From: Candidatus Hodarchaeota archaeon
GTDB lineage: Archaea > Asgardarchaeota > Heimdallarchaeia > Hodarchaeales > Hodarchaeaceae
Length of the DNA stretch: 50,167 nucleotides
Reading direction: 5' to 3'
Assembly (NCBI GenBank): GCA_016840285.1
Contig: JAEOSR010000058.1
Location: 1 to 50,167 of the forward strand
Both the position numbers and the translations under genes were made by a program. The notes below the pieces were generated by a model that did no database searches, was not told the origin of the DNA, and saw only the letters and a list, made by a program, of their open reading frames with translations. Positions 17,145 through 25,956 of the stretch are shown here, piece by piece; position 1 is the first letter of the stretch, and each line of letters begins with the position of its first letter.

Positions 17145-18422
17145 TCAGTTTTTCTCCTTTTTGGGGGTAATATCAATTAATTCATACTCTCGAGAACCAA
17201 AACCCTGCGCAGAAGCAGCCGCAAGCTGGGTCTCAGCAATAATTGGTCTGGATTCTGCATCCACCCAAAGGCTAAATAGACCGAGTTTCATGCTATCAGG
17301 TTCCATGGCTTCTGGTACAGGATCAATTTTCCCATAGGGAAAATTTAAACCAGTTTCTGCTGGGGATTCAGGTATCCCAGGTGCTTTTGTCACAAGATCA
17401 ACACATGCTTGATCAATCGCGATTGGATCTTTTGAATACAGGATTCCTTGATCAGGAACTAAAAGATTGCCACCTGCACTCATACAATCGCAATGACTCG
17501 TTATATCTATTGCAATATTAATATAACGAAGTCTATCTTCCCCATCACTGTTTATACCTTTTACTACTCCAGCAGCGTTGTCCATCATTCGTTCTACTTG
17601 TTCAACACTAGGAATTCGACGTTTCACAGCGAAAATACGTTTCTCTTCTAATTCCTTAGGAGGAATCCCAAAATGGCACTTTGCAAAGCACATTGTACAC
17701 GCAATACATTTGTCTGGGTCATGCACGATTTTCTTGTTCTCATCTAAAGAAAGAGCTTGTGGTGGACAGATTCGAATACATTTTCCACACCCAGTACAAT
17801 TCTCTGGTCGTTTAACATAGATATTCTGTCCACCACCCCAGTGAGCTCCGCCCTTCCCTTCATTACCGACGCAACCGATTCCCAATTGTTTAAGAGCACC
17901 TCCAAAACCAGCTCCATCATGGCCTTTAAAGCGAGAAACAATTAGGGTTTTATCTGCTATTCTCAAACCCATAGCCAATGCAACATCTTTAATGTACTTC
18001 CCTTTTTCGTTATGTATTCTGAAAACTTCTGTTCCCACGATACCGTCGTCCATAACGACGGGAGCATTCAGAGACCCAATGTTAAATCCATTTCTATTTG
18101 CTAAATTTACATAACCGGGGCCATTCGACATTGTTACTTCTTTGTGACGTTCATCCCAGAACAAACCAACTCCTTCACAAACCCAGGGTATTCCTCCAGC
18201 TTCGCGTACCAAATCCACGACTTTTCTAATGTACATTGGACGAAGATGTCGCGTTTGATTTCGACTCCCAAAGTGAGTCTTAATCGCAACTATTTCTCCT
18301 TCCTTTATCCAATCCTTTAAGCCAACATCTTCATGGATCCAAATGTGCTCAAGACGGTCTATGAGCGAGTCTCCCATTCCCATTCCTTTTGTATTGACCA
18401 TATAAACTTTTGATTTATTCAT
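17145..18422 (-). CDS. DUF362-type protein with two 4Fe-4S clusters
   Basis: Iron-sulfur protein of about 425 aa. An N-terminal DUF362 domain is recognisable by VAIKTHFGSRNQTRHLRP and SRFKGHDGAGFGGALKQLG. A bacterial-ferredoxin insert follows, with CTGCGKCIRIC (C209, C212, C215, C219) and CIACTMCFAKC (C239, C242, C245, C249), and then the DUF362 C-terminal part. Proteins of this type are widespread in anaerobes; their reaction is not established. Start ATG 18422 is preferred over GTG 18431. No signal peptide or helices, so cytoplasmic. It is convergent with 16539-17066 and not obviously part of an operon. Confidence 0.85.
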   Translation of the reverse strand: MNKSKVYMVNTKGMGMGDSLIDRLEHIWIHEDVGLKDWIKEGEIVAIKTHFGSRNQTRHLRPMYIRKVVDLVREAGGIPWVCEGVGLFWDERHKEVTMSNGPGYVNLANRNGFNIGSLNAPVVMDDGIVGTEVFRIHNEKGKYIKDVALAMGLRIADKTLIVSRFKGHDGAGFGGALKQLGIGCVGNEGKGGAHWGGGQNIYVKRPENCTGCGKCIRICPPQALSLDENKKIVHDPDKCIACTMCFAKCHFGIPPKELEEKRIFAVKRRIPSVEQVERMMDNAAGVVKGINSDGEDRLRYINIAIDITSHCDCMSAGGNLLVPDQGILYSKDPIAIDQACVDLVTKAPGIPESPAETGLNFPYGKIDPVPEAMEPDSMKLGLFSLWVDAESRPIIAETQLAAASAQGFGSREYELIDITPKKEKN

Positions 18423-18624
18423 AATTTTCACAACGGCATTTAACTCGAGTTTAAAGTGAGAGAGAGTGTGTATTGATGTTATTTAATTGGAGTTAAATAA
18501 TCATAGGTATAGGTGATCCGATTATGAGACAATACACCCAAAATAACAATAATTAATTCAAATTAGTAACATTTGAAAAGTTTGAGTCGGAATTTTAGAA
18601 AAAGGAAATTGTGAGTGAAAAATA

Positions 18625-18882
18625 ATGGCAAATCTTAAAATTGAGGTAATAAAGATCCTGGAAGCAGGTACATGTAATTTTGGGCATAAAAAAGGCGATA
18701 CATTTGACTACCCAGAAGAAAAGGGGAAAATATGCTCAGCTGCTTGGCATACATTGTATCCTTACCTAAGTGGACTCCAATATGGAGCAAGCTATCCATG
18801 GGAGGAAAACTCAGATAGTATTACTCTATGTTGTCCTGATTACAAGAATCCTGTAGTATTCAAGATCACACGGTTAGATTAG
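18625..18882 (+). CDS. TIGR04076-like small protein
   Basis: An 85-residue protein with the family pattern: an N-terminal strand (KIEVIKILEAGTCNFGHKKG), a Cys in ICSAAWHTLYPYLSGLQYG, and C-terminal CCPDYKNPVVFKITR. Function of the family is not known; conserved cysteines suggest metal or cluster binding. ATG at 18625 with weak SD. It lies alone between the DUF362 gene (divergent) and the next small gene (50 bp downstream, same strand). Confidence 0.75.
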   Translation: MANLKIEVIKILEAGTCNFGHKKGDTFDYPEEKGKICSAAWHTLYPYLSGLQYGASYPWEENSDSITLCCPDYKNPVVFKITRLD

Positions 18883-18932
18883 GAAAATTCGAAATATTTA
18901 TGGATTTGTACTTCTAAGAGAACATATTACGT

Positions 18933-19427
18933 TTGGGAAAGTTACGACTAGTGCCTCTTGATAAAGAAAAGTTAGATGCGTTATTAGAGGAGATTAAACT
19001 TCTAGAAGAAAGACCGATTAAAAAAAGACGAGTTTTGAAACGTCAAACTATCCCAACTACCAATAAATTAATTTCTCCAATAAAAAAAGACCATTTATTG
19101 GTTACGGAGAAAAAAGTATATTTTCTGATCAGTCATTATTATAAATTGGTCATGTTATCGATTGATGACACAGCAACGGCATTTGAGATATGGATAAAGG
19201 GAATTTTACCTTTATTGCTTAGAAGATATGGTCTTGAACGTGAAGAATGGGAAAGAATTAGTGATCTTGGGGACGATGATTCTCAACTTGAAAAAGAACT
19301 AATTGAAGATTGGAAGGTATTCTTCCAGGATACTATTCAACAAGGCTTAATCGATGAGGAGATATTAACTATAATCAATGAAGGAAAATTACGAGTTGAA
19401 AAAATGCGAAGGGAATTTCGTCTATAG
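18933..19427 (+). CDS. Unrecognised basic/acidic helical protein
   Basis: A 164-residue soluble protein with no family I recognise. Residues 10-45 form a charged helix followed by a basic stretch (RPIKKRRVLKR). The rest is helical, with EREEWERISDLGDDDSQLEK near 120. Start is TTG 18933, 50 bp after the previous gene; GTG 18951 is an alternative. The coding bias (regular wobble use, no stops over 165 codons) supports a real gene. Function not proposed. Confidence 0.55.
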   Translation: MGKLRLVPLDKEKLDALLEEIKLLEERPIKKRRVLKRQTIPTTNKLISPIKKDHLLVTEKKVYFLISHYYKLVMLSIDDTATAFEIWIKGILPLLLRRYGLEREEWERISDLGDDDSQLEKELIEDWKVFFQDTIQQGLIDEEILTIINEGKLRVEKMRREFRL

Positions 19428-19549
19428 AGATAAGGGAAGGAAATGGGAAAAAATTAGGTTATCTCGAGGTTTTTGTAATACTTCCAAGAATAATTACACA
19501 TAAATGGAAAAATAGAAATAAGTACAACTATCTTTGTATTGTGATTAGA

Positions 19550-20329
19550 ATGGATAATTCTGCGATTACCACTGATCGGTTAACAAAAATCTATGCCATA
19601 AATAGAAAAAATGAAGTTCAAGCCCTCAAGGATCTAAATTTACATATTAAAAAAGGAGAGATCTATGGATTATTGGGTGAGAATGGAGCTGGGAAAACAA
19701 CCACTGTTAGAATATTGACTACGATGATAAAAGCAACTTCAGGAACAGCTTCTATATTCGGTAATGATATTGTGACCGATTCTAGTGCAGTAAGGAAATT
19801 GGTGGGATGTTTACCCCAAGATGCGGGACTCTATGAAGAATTTTCTGCATTAGAAAATTTAAATTTCATTGCAGAGCTCCGAGGATTAAATAACGAAGAG
19901 AGAAAATCTCAAATAACTACTTTAATAGAACTAGTTGGTTTAGAAGATCGAAAAAACGATAGAGTCGAAACTTATTCTGGTGGGATGAAACGTAGGTTAA
20001 TGATTGCTAGAGCCATGATTGGAGAACCACAAGTATTATTCTTAGATGAACCCACAGCAGGTATTGATGTTTTGGTTTCTAGACGAGTTAGAGAGATAAT
20101 AAAGACCCTCGCCAAGCAAAAAAACATTACTGTACTCCTTTCTACGCACGATATGATTAGTGCTGAAAGAATCGCTGATAGGGTAGGTGTTCTTCAGAAA
20201 GGCGTTCTCATTGCCGAAGATACTCCATCAAGAATCATCCAGGAATATGCAGGAGAGCTGAATGACTTGGAGGATGCAGTTGTCAATTTGATTGGTTGGA
20301 CAGGAGAGGCGAACGAGGTGATTGAATGA
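19550..20329 (+). CDS. ABC-2 exporter ATP-binding protein (NatA/CcmA-like)
   Basis: Stand-alone ATPase of an ABC-2-type exporter, 259 aa. Walker A GENGAGKTT (43-51), signature YSGGMKRRL (142-150), Walker B VLFLDEPTAG, H-loop STHD with H200. These sequences are typical of the DrrA/NatA group that exports drugs, lipids or sodium. Start ATG 19550 (GTG 19541 is possible). Its last codon overlaps the ATG of the permease (ATGA), so the two are translated together. Substrate unknown. Confidence 0.92.
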   Translation: MDNSAITTDRLTKIYAINRKNEVQALKDLNLHIKKGEIYGLLGENGAGKTTTVRILTTMIKATSGTASIFGNDIVTDSSAVRKLVGCLPQDAGLYEEFSALENLNFIAELRGLNNEERKSQITTLIELVGLEDRKNDRVETYSGGMKRRLMIARAMIGEPQVLFLDEPTAGIDVLVSRRVREIIKTLAKQKNITVLLSTHDMISAERIADRVGVLQKGVLIAEDTPSRIIQEYAGELNDLEDAVVNLIGWTGEANEVIE

Positions 20330-21651
20330 TTCTCCAGAGTGCATGGATCATTGCAAAGAAAGAGATAAAATTGTTATTCAAATCTACTCGCAGAATTTTA
20401 CTTCTATTTACTACGCCACTTATTCTATTTTTTATCTTTGCTATAACGATAATTATGGCAGTTGCAATAATTTCTACAGTTGAGGAACCAGTTGAAAAAC
20501 TAGTTGAAACAATCGTTATGCAGGATGATCGAGAAATTAATGGCACTAGCTGGGGAGTACAGTTCTATACATTGCTTAAAACAAACAAGTTAACAAAAGA
20601 TTTCCATTATACTAATAAAAGTGTTACAGAATTAGATGGACTTCTCGAATCAAAAAATTTTTCGATATTGCTATACATCCCTGCTAATTTTAGTGAAATT
20701 ATCAATAGTTCGCTTCCAGCACAATTTTTTATTTATTATGATAATACTGAAACAGAATTTGTACTGGCAGTTAATTCTATTATCGGTGTCTCCCAGATTT
20801 TAAACCAACAAATTCTCTTTTATTATCATGGAGTAACGAATATCAACAGAATTTACTCAACTCTAGGACGAACATCAATTGATTCAGTAGATTCAATTGA
20901 CACAGGCGTAGAAGGATTTGCTGCCTCCTTTATCACTCTTATTCCTCTTTATGCAATATTGTTGTTAGTTATTCCTTCTCTTTCGTTGGTACTAATATCT
21001 GTAACAATAGAACGAGAACAAAAAACTCTAGAAAGCCTAATTCTTCAACCAATTAGACGGAGAAGTATAATTGCGGGAAAACTTCTTTATGGTTCTATTC
21101 TTGTGTGTTTTAACACAGTGGTCACAGTGATCTCGATCATTGCACTTATTGTATTAGCGTATGTTATTATTCCTAGTTCAAGTAAAAGTGAAATTTTTCC
21201 CATTCTTGAATCAGTGATTAGAAATGCACCGCTGTCGGTCTGGATATTTCTATTATATATCATCATTGGACTTATGCTAGTGTCATTGTTAACTATTACT
21301 GGTGCAGTCTTTTTCAGCCTCATGGCAAAGGACGAACGAGAAGCAAATATGGTAATATCAGCGTTGATTATTATTCCGCTTGTTCTAACATTCATAGTAG
21401 CCTTTCTTCCCGTTGAAAAAATTGATAGTGTCATTCAAACAATATTAATGTTTTTACCTCTTCTGGGCTATCTATTTGCCATACATATCTCGTTAGTAAC
21501 AGGTGAGATAATAATTGGTGCTTGGTTAAGTTTATTAGCTCAACTAGCTTGGATTCTCATTGGTGTATGGATAGCAAGTAGGTTGGTTGAAAGTGAAGGT
21601 ATTTTAGAAATATCGTATAAACGTCTTTTCCGAATAAGAAGAAAGAAATAA
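20326..21651 (+). CDS. ABC-2 type exporter permease
   Basis: Permease partner of the preceding ATPase, 441 aa. One helix at about 22-48, a large extracytoplasmic domain (about 50-205), then five to six helices. The cytoplasmic motif EREQKTLESLILQPIRRRSI between the second and third helices is typical of NatB/ABC-2 permeases. It ends with a basic tail (KRLFRIRRKK). Overlaps the ATPase by 4 bp. Confidence 0.88.
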   Translation: MILQSAWIIAKKEIKLLFKSTRRILLLFTTPLILFFIFAITIIMAVAIISTVEEPVEKLVETIVMQDDREINGTSWGVQFYTLLKTNKLTKDFHYTNKSVTELDGLLESKNFSILLYIPANFSEIINSSLPAQFFIYYDNTETEFVLAVNSIIGVSQILNQQILFYYHGVTNINRIYSTLGRTSIDSVDSIDTGVEGFAASFITLIPLYAILLLVIPSLSLVLISVTIEREQKTLESLILQPIRRRSIIAGKLLYGSILVCFNTVVTVISIIALIVLAYVIIPSSSKSEIFPILESVIRNAPLSVWIFLLYIIIGLMLVSLLTITGAVFFSLMAKDEREANMVISALIIIPLVLTFIVAFLPVEKIDSVIQTILMFLPLLGYLFAIHISLVTGEIIIGAWLSLLAQLAWILIGVWIASRLVESEGILEISYKRLFRIRRKK

Positions 21652-21762
21652 GTGGAGACCATAGCAGAAAAAGTGAAAAAACTCTAGGTTATGATCTAGT
21701 CCCATAAGCAGTTAAAACTCATTGATAATTTTGGGGTATTCTATTTCAGGAATATCTGTTGT

Positions 21763-21840
21763 TTATTGATAGGGATTAATCACTTTGATTACATCCTCAA
21801 AATCGATACTTAATTCCTTTACTTTCGTTATGCTAGGAGG
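21763..21840 (-). pseudogene. C-terminal ghost of an aldehyde ferredoxin oxidoreductase gene
   Basis: On the minus strand, 25 codons and a stop read PPSITKVKELSIDFEDVI followed by KVINPYQ. The intact AOR at 22504 ends in CPTVAKVIELGIDFIDVI, ATITPYQ, with 15 of 25 residues identical and the same stop position. Upstream on the minus strand the similarity ends, and the small membrane-protein gene begins 12 bp away. It is what remains of a second AOR copy in tandem with the intact one. Confidence 0.75.
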
Positions 21841-21851
21841 CTTAGCTTTAA

Positions 21852-22301
21852 TCAATGAAGGGAAATTATTATAAAAAAGGACCCTTGTATAAGAAGGAAT
21901 ACGCCTAAAATCATGATATTAGCGTTTTTAAATAGTCTGGTAATCCTTGTCCTGTGTGGATTTTCTACATCGTATAAGTGTGGTCCATAATAAGGTACTA
22001 CTGTAGGCCCTAATATCGATGATTGTGCAGCAGCACAACCTCCAATAGACATTGATATACCTCCTGTGATTATACTGCACAAGCCAAGTAAAGAAAACAA
22101 TATTTCATAGATATTTTGATTGTAATAATCAAATTGCGATTGCATGAATGTTGAAATATGTTCTACGCGTAAGAAAACCGAAATAGTGGAAATTGACAAT
22201 ATCACTATCATTAGCCCTAGAACTAATAGCTCCCCTACTAGAACATTCTCAAAAAAGAATTTTAACTGTTGACTCTTGAAACTTTTCGCCTCATCTGACA
22301 T
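21852..22301 (-). CDS. Small membrane protein of unknown function
   Basis: A 149-residue protein with three likely helices: about 20-44 (VLVGELLVLGLMIVILSIST), 66-92 (EILFSLLGLCSIITGGISMSI) and 128-147 (ANIMILGVFLLIQGSFFIII). The loop GGCAAAQSSILGPTVVPYY follows helix 2. No recognised family. It sits between an intact AOR gene and the ghost of another, on the same strand. Confidence 0.6.
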   Translation of the reverse strand: MSDEAKSFKSQQLKFFFENVLVGELLVLGLMIVILSISTISVFLRVEHISTFMQSQFDYYNQNIYEILFSLLGLCSIITGGISMSIGGCAAAQSSILGPTVVPYYGPHLYDVENPHRTRITRLFKNANIMILGVFLLIQGSFFIIISLH

Positions 22302-22503
22302 ATTAATAACCTAACAACCTAACGTCTTAATTCCTGCTTAAAGGCCTTAATAAATTTAACTAATACAGAATAATTTCTAGATAAATCTAGAGGAGGATAT
22401 TGCATAACTTAAGAGTCAACATGGGTTCCAATCAACTACTTGGTATACAATGAGAAAAAAACGAAGCTGTACAGATAACAAAAGGAAAGGTAATGGGAAA
22501 TAA

Positions 22504-24687
22504 TTACTGATAGGGTGTAATTGTTGCAATGACATCAATAAAATCGATACCTAATTCTATTACTTTTGCAACGGTTGGACAACCTTGTTTACTCCAACCT
22601 CGGCGCTCGTACGCAGCATCTTGAAGTCTAGCATAGTTTTCTTCACGATATTTTCGTAAGATTCTCATTTTTTCTTCTGTGGTCTTTCCAGAGGGATTTT
22701 CTCCTATCTCTTCTTTGATTTGCTGATCGTATCGCTCAGATCGACTTTCATATTCTTCTTTGGTAACAGGACCCATTGCTCGATAAGGAAAATTTGAATC
22801 ACTCTCTCTAAGTCCTTTCCCTTGTCGAACATTGAGAATACGTTGGAAGTTATACACCCGTTCAGACATTTTAATGAGGTCATCAGGTGAAGATTTTCTC
22901 CCAGTTACCCCACTGAAGTACTCTGCATACCAATTTACATGTTTAGGGATTTTTGCACGAGCATCAGGTAATGTTAACGGTCTTTGAGGATTCTCAACGT
23001 TATCAGGAGGTACGACATCGTTCCATGGCAATTTACAAAGACCGTTGAGCCCAAACCATGTTCTCCAGAATGGAAACCATGCTAAAGCTTCAGCTTTATC
23101 CTCAAATGTGGGAAGGTTCCCCCTAACGGAATCTTCAAAAATTAGCCAAGCTTCATCATGCTGTGGCCCTTTTAACGTTAACCCATAGCCACCTTGTTGG
23201 GCTAGCGATTCTTTAGTGACATATTCTGAAAATTCTAATCCTTTATGTTCCATTCCAATATCTTGAAGAAATTGAGGGTCAGCACCGTATTTTTCAGCAA
23301 AAGTTTTCTTCATTTCTGCGATACCTTGGCCAACTATAACCCCAAATCCCTCACCACGGGCCATTTGATGCACTAATTCCAATGCAGCTTTCGGATTTCC
23401 AAAGTTTAGTTCAAGACCTCCAGTAATCTCCTTGTTTAAGATTCCAGCTTCATAACATTCCATAACAAATGCTATTCCAGTCCCTACTGATATGGTATCT
23501 AATCCATAAGCGTCACAATAGAAATTAGCTTCTAAAACCCATCTCGGATCCCACACACCCCAATTACTACCACAACCAGCTATCGTTTCATATTCAGGAC
23601 CATCAACATTCACTTCCTGTCCTTCAAAAGGTCCTGAGAGGACGTTATGTCCTTTTGAGATATGACTACATGCGATAGTACATCCAATCCAACACCCATC
23701 TGTTCCCTTACCAGTGTCAGTGTACACTTTTTTCATTATTTCTCGAGTGTAGGGGAATTGTTCACCTTTCAATTCCCTGTGAGCACCGAATCGAAAGTTT
23801 TCTACTGGGAGAAGGTCAAAATCATTCATGATCTCAGGGAGGTGGCCTGTCCCTACAATTCGCATCTCATTTTGTTCAGGATCATTTTTGATAATTTCTA
23901 GATTATGTTTTTTGCCAACATTTTTTGCCATATCAAGTTGTACGGGGTTATTTATCTTTGAATCTACTTTAGGAGATCGGCACACCAAAGCTTTTAGATG
24001 CTTATTTCTAAAAACTGTTCCTATACCTCCTCTACCAGCCTGTTTACAACTTGCCCATTGACGTTTCTTACTATACCATGAAAAATTTAAGCAACCCCAT
24101 TTTGAATATTCAGCTCCCTTACCTGTTGAAACGACGCTCACACGATGTTTTTCTTTATCAGTTGAATTAACAGCATACTTTTCTGTTAATTGTTGCGTAA
24201 GTAGGTGAGATTCATCAGGAATATCCTCTGCTTCTTCAACTCTGATTACTCCATCATCACCGTTAATGAAGACAACAACGTCAGTTTTAGATTTACCCTG
24301 TATTTCAATTGCATCAAAACCTGAAAATTTAGCGTAGGGGCCAAAATATCCTCCTACATTGCTATCGATGACGATACCTGTTAAGGGGGATATTGTTGTA
24401 ACAATAGATTTCCCTGATCCAGGATAAAATGTGCTTCCTCCTAGGGGACCAGAAGCAATGCAGATGACATTTTCAGGGTCATCCCATTTAGTTGGACGGT
24501 CTTGGGGTAAGGAATTCCACATCAACCATAAGTCGAATCCTTTTCCTCCAATGAATTTTTCCTTCATTTCATCAGTAACAGGTTTGATCTTTATTTCGTT
24601 GGTAGTTAAGTTGATGTATAGTGTTCTATTTGCATAACCTTTTTCAGTCGGTTTCAATTCATAAGAAAGTTCATTTAGAATTACCAT
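22504..24687 (-). CDS. Aldehyde ferredoxin oxidoreductase family protein, long form (AOR 1)
   Basis: Tungsten (or molybdenum) pterin enzyme family, 727 aa, longer than the usual 600-620. N-terminal pterin-binding domain with IGGKGFDLWLMW and SGPLGGSTFYPGSGK. Cluster motif CWIGCTIACSH (C332, C336, C340), DAYGLDTISVGTGIAFVME (392-410), and a distal Cys in GLCKLPW (C551). The spacing CX3CX3C differs from the canonical CX2CX3C seen in the second AOR of this window. The family oxidises aldehydes to acids and reduces ferredoxin; long members include enzymes acting on other acyl or aromatic substrates. GGAGA precedes the ATG. A MoaD-like gene lies nearby, as expected for pterin cofactor supply, and a ghost of another copy lies downstream. 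Confidence 0.9.
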   Translation of the reverse strand: MVILNELSYELKPTEKGYANRTLYINLTTNEIKIKPVTDEMKEKFIGGKGFDLWLMWNSLPQDRPTKWDDPENVICIASGPLGGSTFYPGSGKSIVTTISPLTGIVIDSNVGGYFGPYAKFSGFDAIEIQGKSKTDVVVFINGDDGVIRVEEAEDIPDESHLLTQQLTEKYAVNSTDKEKHRVSVVSTGKGAEYSKWGCLNFSWYSKKRQWASCKQAGRGGIGTVFRNKHLKALVCRSPKVDSKINNPVQLDMAKNVGKKHNLEIIKNDPEQNEMRIVGTGHLPEIMNDFDLLPVENFRFGAHRELKGEQFPYTREIMKKVYTDTGKGTDGCWIGCTIACSHISKGHNVLSGPFEGQEVNVDGPEYETIAGCGSNWGVWDPRWVLEANFYCDAYGLDTISVGTGIAFVMECYEAGILNKEITGGLELNFGNPKAALELVHQMARGEGFGVIVGQGIAEMKKTFAEKYGADPQFLQDIGMEHKGLEFSEYVTKESLAQQGGYGLTLKGPQHDEAWLIFEDSVRGNLPTFEDKAEALAWFPFWRTWFGLNGLCKLPWNDVVPPDNVENPQRPLTLPDARAKIPKHVNWYAEYFSGVTGRKSSPDDLIKMSERVYNFQRILNVRQGKGLRESDSNFPYRAMGPVTKEEYESRSERYDQQIKEEIGENPSGKTTEEKMRILRKYREENYARLQDAAYERRGWSKQGCPTVAKVIELGIDFIDVIATITPYQ

Positions 24688-24790
24688 TATTGCTTTTCTC
24701 CATAATAACCTTGAGAATAGTAGATACTAGAAGCAGAGAGGGTTCAAACATCCGATTTAAATAAAACTATATTAATTTGATTCTTAAAGG

Positions 24791-25618
24791 TTGGATTTAA
24801 AATTGAGTAAAACAGTAAGACATCAACGTGAACTACAACTGCTCTTTTCTGAACTTTTTCAAACAAACGACGACAAAAAGCTGACAGATTATTTATTGTC
24901 TAATAGCAATTTACCAGGTCGTAGAGCAAATCTAGAGCTAGCAAAAGCCTTTACAATTGTGATTAAAGAAAATTGGAATAATAATGAGAAATCCCTTTGG
25001 GATTTAATAACATCATTAATTACTATCACTCCGAGTCAAGCTCCTACAAATAATCCCCAAGAATTTCTCCCTTTTTGCGCTACATGGTCACTTGGAACCA
25101 TAGGAGCTATCTCAGAGATCCATTACAAGGATGCTTTATATCATTTGAAAGCTTTATCAAATGATTCACGATGGCGTATCCGAGAGGCAGTTGCAAAAGG
25201 TATTTATGAAACTACTGCAGTTAAAAGTGTTGGAACACTTAAGGAAATTGAGACATGGATCTCAAAGGATCAATGGCTTTCAATGAGAGCCGTAGTAACA
25301 GGAGTAGCTAGGCCAAAGTTACTTCAAGATGACCAAATAAGGAAACAAGCATTAGAACTTCACAAGAAGGTTTTTATTCAAGTAAAGACGAGCCAAGATA
25401 GAAAATCGGAAGAATTTAAAATACTAAGGAAAGGATTAGCATATTCTTTAAGTGTCGTTGTTCAGGCAATTCCAGAGGAAGGTTTTGAGTACTTAAAAGA
25501 GCTAGTGACATCTCAAGATAAAGATATTTTGTGGATTCTGAAGCAAAATCTAAAAAAGAATAGATTGATTAAAAATTTCCCAGCCAAAGTTCGAGCAATA
25601 AATAAACAACTGAATTAA
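24791..25618 (+). CDS. HEAT-repeat-like protein
   Basis: A 275-residue all-helical protein. Repeats resembling HEAT units are readable around HYKDALYHLKALSNDSRWRI and REAVAKGIYETTAVKSVGTL, followed by further helical pairs. It resembles adaptor-type HEAT or DNA-alkylation-repair-like folds, but no catalytic motif is seen. Start is TTG 24791; TTG 24803, with AAAGG upstream, is an alternative. It is divergent from AOR 1 and convergent with the MoaD-like gene. A TATA-like TTTAAATAA lies about 30 bp upstream. Confidence 0.6.
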   Translation: MDLKLSKTVRHQRELQLLFSELFQTNDDKKLTDYLLSNSNLPGRRANLELAKAFTIVIKENWNNNEKSLWDLITSLITITPSQAPTNNPQEFLPFCATWSLGTIGAISEIHYKDALYHLKALSNDSRWRIREAVAKGIYETTAVKSVGTLKEIETWISKDQWLSMRAVVTGVARPKLLQDDQIRKQALELHKKVFIQVKTSQDRKSEEFKILRKGLAYSLSVVVQAIPEEGFEYLKELVTSQDKDILWILKQNLKKNRLIKNFPAKVRAINKQLN

Positions 25619-25625
25619 CAATAAA

Positions 25626-25916
25626 TCAAGGATGGTATGTACCTCCTCCGACAGGGGGAACGCATGTTATAGTGTCCCCATCCTTTACTTTTTCATTCAA
25701 ACCATTAAGCGATTCTATATCTCTCCCGTTTAGAAGGATATGAAAATGACTCTTAATCCTCTCTGTACCTGATTGTAATATATGCTCTAAAACTGATTTT
25801 CCAATTTGTGTTTCTAGAGCGGCTAGGACTTCTCGGACTGAAGTCCCATCTTCATAAAAGACCTTTTTACCAGCCCAGCGTTCAAGAGGACCATAGAAAG
25901 TGACACTAACCGTCAT
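25626..25916 (-). CDS. MoaD/ThiS-family ubiquitin-like protein with residues beyond the Gly-Gly
   Basis: A 96-residue beta-grasp protein like the archaeal MoaD group, whose thiocarboxylated C-terminal Gly-Gly donates sulfur for molybdopterin/tungstopterin. The core is typical (VTFYGPLERWAG, TSVREVLAALE, LLNGRDI, VKDGDTITCVPPVGGG). The chain does not stop at Gly91-Gly92 but continues TYHP. Ubiquitin precursors and some archaeal modifiers need such tails trimmed before activation. It is the neighbour of AOR 1, which needs this cofactor. It is 40 bp downstream of the dehydrogenase gene on the same strand. Confidence 0.85.
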   Translation of the reverse strand: MTVSVTFYGPLERWAGKKVFYEDGTSVREVLAALETQIGKSVLEHILQSGTERIKSHFHILLNGRDIESLNGLNEKVKDGDTITCVPPVGGGTYHP

Positions 25917-25956
25917 GGATTAATCCTCTCAAATGTCTGACTGGAAAAAGATAGAA

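Noticed and set aside
19550..21651. The ABC-2 ATPase as the missing ATPase of the giant FtsX permease
   Set aside because: It overlaps its own ABC-2 permease gene and has the NatA-type sequence, not the LolD/MacB type.
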